Assembly (NCBI GenBank): GCA_948472605.1
Contig: CAOKUH010000026.1
Location: 1-15,072, forward strand
Direction of reading: 5' to 3'
DNA from: an uncultured Mycoplasmatota bacterium
GTDB lineage: Bacteria > Bacillota_I > Bacilli_A > RF39 > UBA660
DNA: 15,072 nucleotides
In this document: piece after piece, positions 13,020 through 15,072 of the stretch
Numbering within the stretch: the first letter of the stretch is position 1
Layout: each line of letters opens with the position of its first letter
The notes under the pieces: generated by a model
Database searches by the model: none
What the model saw: only the letters and a program-made list of their open reading frames with translations
Told to the model about the DNA's origin: nothing
Position numbers and translations under genes: made by a program

Positions 13020-14456
13020 ATGAGTTTATGGGAAAAATACTTAAATAAAAATAGTTTACCAAACTTAGATAAAAATATAATGGTAGATACTTTAATTATT
13101 GGTGGAGGAATAACAGGTTTAACAACTCTTTATTATTTAAAAGATTATCAATCAGTTTGTTTAGTCGATGCAGGGTTAGTAGGGAATGGTGTAACTAAAA
13201 ATACCACTGGTAAACTAACTTATTTACAAAATACTATTTATAAAGATTTAGAAAAAAATGTTGGCTATGATTCAAGTATAGAATATTTAAAATCTCAAAC
13301 ATTAGCAATTACTTTAATAAAAGATATAATTACAAAAGAAAAAATAGAATGTAACTTAGAGAAAGTTGATTCTTATGTATTTACTAACAAAGAAAATGAA
13401 TTAAATAAATTAAAACAAGAATATGAATTTTTAAAGAATTATGTAAATGTTGCTGAAAAAAAATTACCTATTAATGTATCTTCGTTATATTCTATTTCAG
13501 TAAATGATACATATGTTTTTAATCCTATTAAATATTTAAATCATTTAAAAAGTATGTTAAAAGATAAAATATATGAATATACTAAAATAAAAAAAATTAT
13601 TCATCATCGAAATAAATATATTTGTTATAGTGATAAATACACTATAATAGCTGATAAAGTAATTGTTGCTTGTCATTATCCTTTTTTCTTTATACCTTTT
13701 TGTTTACCATTGAAATCTCATATAGAAAAATCATATATAATAACAAGAAAAGTGAAAAAAAATCCTAAATTTTCTGCAATAACTGTATCCAATCCAGGTA
13801 TGTCTATTAGATATTTAGAAGATAATAACGAAATTTATGAAATATGTTTAGCTAGTAGTCATAAAACTAGTAGTAATCAAGATGACTTGAAAAATTTTTC
13901 AAATGTCAAAAAAACATTTAGTTTAAAAGATAATGAAATAATTGATTCTTGGAGTAATGTAGATATTATTACTGATGATAAGTTGCCTTATATCGGAGAA
14001 GCTAAAAAAAATTTTTATATTGCTACTGGTTTTAATACTTGGGGGATGACTAATGGAATAATTGCTGCATATATGTTAAGTAGATTTATCTTAAATGAAG
14101 ATGTTCCTTTTCGTGATTTATTTTCTATTAATCGTACTAATTTTTATCAAATCAAAAGTTTTTTTAGTAATACAATTAATAGTTTAAAAGCTTTTGTTGG
14201 TAGTAAAAAACGCCAAAAAGATTGGTATAGCGATAATTTGAAAATAACTACTATTAATGGAAAACAAGTAGGTATATATACTGATATAAATGGCAAAGAG
14301 CATATTGTTTATACAACTTGTCCTCATATGGGGTGTAGTTTGATTTTTAATGAGATTGAACACACTTGGGATTGTCCTTGTCATAGTTCTAGATTTTCCT
14401 TAGATGGCAAATGTCTTAAAGGACCAAGTACAAAAGATATTACTTATAAAAAGTAA
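13020..14456 (+). CDS. FAD-dependent oxidoreductase with C-terminal Rieske [2Fe-2S] domain (YhfW-like)
   Basis: A 478-residue protein. The N-terminal DAO/GlpO-type FAD domain has the Rossmann motif DTLIIGGGITGLTT (23-36) and GVTKNTTGKLTYLQ, and a second FAD-contact region before the C-terminus reads 'DDKLPYIGEAKKNFYIATGF' then NTWGMTNGI. The C-terminal Rieske domain is complete: cluster ligands C434/H436 (CPHMGC) and C452/H455 (CPCHSSRF), with C439 and C454 placed for the usual disulfide. Length and order match Bacillus YhfW-type proteins, whose substrate is not firmly known. ATG 13020 is preferred over in-frame ATG 13008 because GGTGA (13010-13014) lies 5 nt upstream of it. The gene is monocistronic, and its stop codon abuts the stop of the convergent peptidase gene. 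Confidence 0.88.
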   Translation: MSLWEKYLNKNSLPNLDKNIMVDTLIIGGGITGLTTLYYLKDYQSVCLVDAGLVGNGVTKNTTGKLTYLQNTIYKDLEKNVGYDSSIEYLKSQTLAITLIKDIITKEKIECNLEKVDSYVFTNKENELNKLKQEYEFLKNYVNVAEKKLPINVSSLYSISVNDTYVFNPIKYLNHLKSMLKDKIYEYTKIKKIIHHRNKYICYSDKYTIIADKVIVACHYPFFFIPFCLPLKSHIEKSYIITRKVKKNPKFSAITVSNPGMSIRYLEDNNEIYEICLASSHKTSSNQDDLKNFSNVKKTFSLKDNEIIDSWSNVDIITDDKLPYIGEAKKNFYIATGFNTWGMTNGIIAAYMLSRFILNEDVPFRDLFSINRTNFYQIKSFFSNTINSLKAFVGSKKRQKDWYSDNLKITTINGKQVGIYTDINGKEHIVYTTCPHMGCSLIFNEIEHTWDCPCHSSRFSLDGKCLKGPSTKDITYKK

Positions 14457-15072
14457 TTATTTTTTTTTGATTAATTTTAAAGAAGCAATTTTATTATCTA
14501 AGTTTTTATAACCATCACTCATAAAGGAGATGCCATTACTTTTTAAGTTATGTTTAATATTATTAGTTTTATTATAACGAATACGTTCGAATCTATAAAA
14601 TGCTTTTTCTAAGTCATCAGCAGCCATGTTTTCTAAATCTAAACTGATTAAAAAAGAAATTATATAAGTAACTAGATAATTACTATCTTGTTTTAAATAA
14701 AATTTTAATAAATCTTTATCTATCCAAAATCTTAAATTTTGTTCTAAAAGCTTCGTTTTTATATGTTTAATATTAATTTCATTTCTTTCACTAAAAACAA
14801 GATTCCCTAAATATTGAAAATAAAAATTAGCTATCAGAGCAATTATATCAATAAGTTTGTTATAATTTAGCTTTTTTATAACGTTATAAGAAACAATATG
14901 ATTTTCTTCTAGAAAAATAGTAGAGAGATATTCAAAAAAGTGTCCTTCTAGCTCTGAAATAAAATGATGATTTTGCAAAGTAGAATAAAAATTATCAGAT
15001 GCATTATATATTCCATGAGCTAGTTCATGATTAAAAGTTATAAAGTTATTAATAGTATTATCTTTTTTAATT
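14457..15072 (-). CDS. M3-like (oligoendopeptidase F-type) zinc metallopeptidase, C-terminal part
   Basis: The frame is open from the stop (14457-14459) to the window edge, so the gene starts beyond 15072 and about 204 residues are visible. Near the edge, FNHELAHGIYN contains the zinc motif HExxH (HELAH, 15015-15029). The segment ISELEGHFFE 25 residues on aligns with the IAEVASTFNE-type segment of M3 peptidases, placing its first Glu as the third zinc ligand. The rest is helical, as in the M3 C-terminal bowl, and ends LKLIKKK. An internal TTG at 14978 would give a shorter frame but would cut off the zinc motif, so it is not the start. Enzymes of this type cut peptides in the cytoplasm. Convergent with the FAD/Rieske gene with no gap. 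Confidence 0.7.
   Translation of the reverse strand, partial: IKKDNTINNFITFNHELAHGIYNASDNFYSTLQNHHFISELEGHFFEYLSTIFLEENHIVSYNVIKKLNYNKLIDIIALIANFYFQYLGNLVFSERNEINIKHIKTKLLEQNLRFWIDKDLLKFYLKQDSNYLVTYIISFLISLDLENMAADDLEKAFYRFERIRYNKTNNIKHNLKSNGISFMSDGYKNLDNKIASLKLIKKK

Noticed and set aside
14184..14384. 66-codon minus strand frame in the Rieske region
   Set aside because: It is a shadow of the conserved Rieske coding sequence.
1..15072. Mycoplasma-type genetic code (TGA = Trp)
   Set aside because: TGA ends the ABC gene in an ATGA overlap and ends the 477-residue gene, and TGG encodes Trp throughout.

Overview
The window is very AT-rich, with short gaps, strong AGGAGG-type ribosome binding sites and TTGNNN/TATAAT promoters. 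This fits a low-GC Firmicutes/Bacilli genome, perhaps one of the reduced, uncultured gut lineages near the Mollicutes (inference). A murB gene implies a peptidoglycan wall. TGG serves for Trp, and TGA is used as a stop in an ATGA overlap at 3917-3920, so the code is the standard bacterial one and not the Mycoplasma code. No tRNA, rRNA or CRISPR array was seen.

Layout, left half. The 3' end of an Rpn-type (PD-(D/E)XK) gene (1-161) and a single-domain rhodanese (247-519) run rightward. They meet, over a shared hairpin terminator, a leftward SOS-type pair: a YolD-like protein and a Y-family DNA polymerase (544-2107). The pair's promoter carries a 13/14 match to the Gram-positive LexA box. A divergent extended -10 promoter then drives an ABCG-type transporter, an EamA-type permease (ATGA overlap) and murB, probably as one transcript. 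Next come a secreted or anchored, repeat-rich protein of unknown function (5763-7196) and an unrecognised 236-residue protein (7387-8097). The latter has its own promoter and terminator and lies between two exact copies of a 22-bp direct repeat.

Middle, about 8.1-10.2 kb. This is an accessory stretch with no intact gene. It holds a cluster of hairpins and terminators with no gene to serve, 7-bp and 11-bp tandem repeats, a 3' gene remnant, and a decayed leftward IS110-family element. The transposase has lost three internal pieces, including the region that should carry the catalytic serine. The roughly 190-nt non-coding leader between its promoter and its start codon keeps a clear fold and has the position and size expected of an IS110 bridge RNA.

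Right half. A CsoR-family metal-sensing repressor and a cation diffusion facilitator (CDF) efflux pump form a two-gene operon directly beside the IS. After it come an XRE regulator with membrane helices, cut by an in-frame TAA, and a coupled membrane-anchored DUF4097 protein. An FAD-dependent oxidoreductase with a C-terminal Rieske domain follows. It converges with zero gap on a leftward, window-truncated M3-like metallopeptidase whose HELAH zinc motif lies just inside the window.

The best candidates for something undescribed are the bridge-RNA-like leader of the dead IS110 element, the 22-bp-repeat-bounded cassette with its orphan protein, and the orphan hairpin cluster at 8224-8347.
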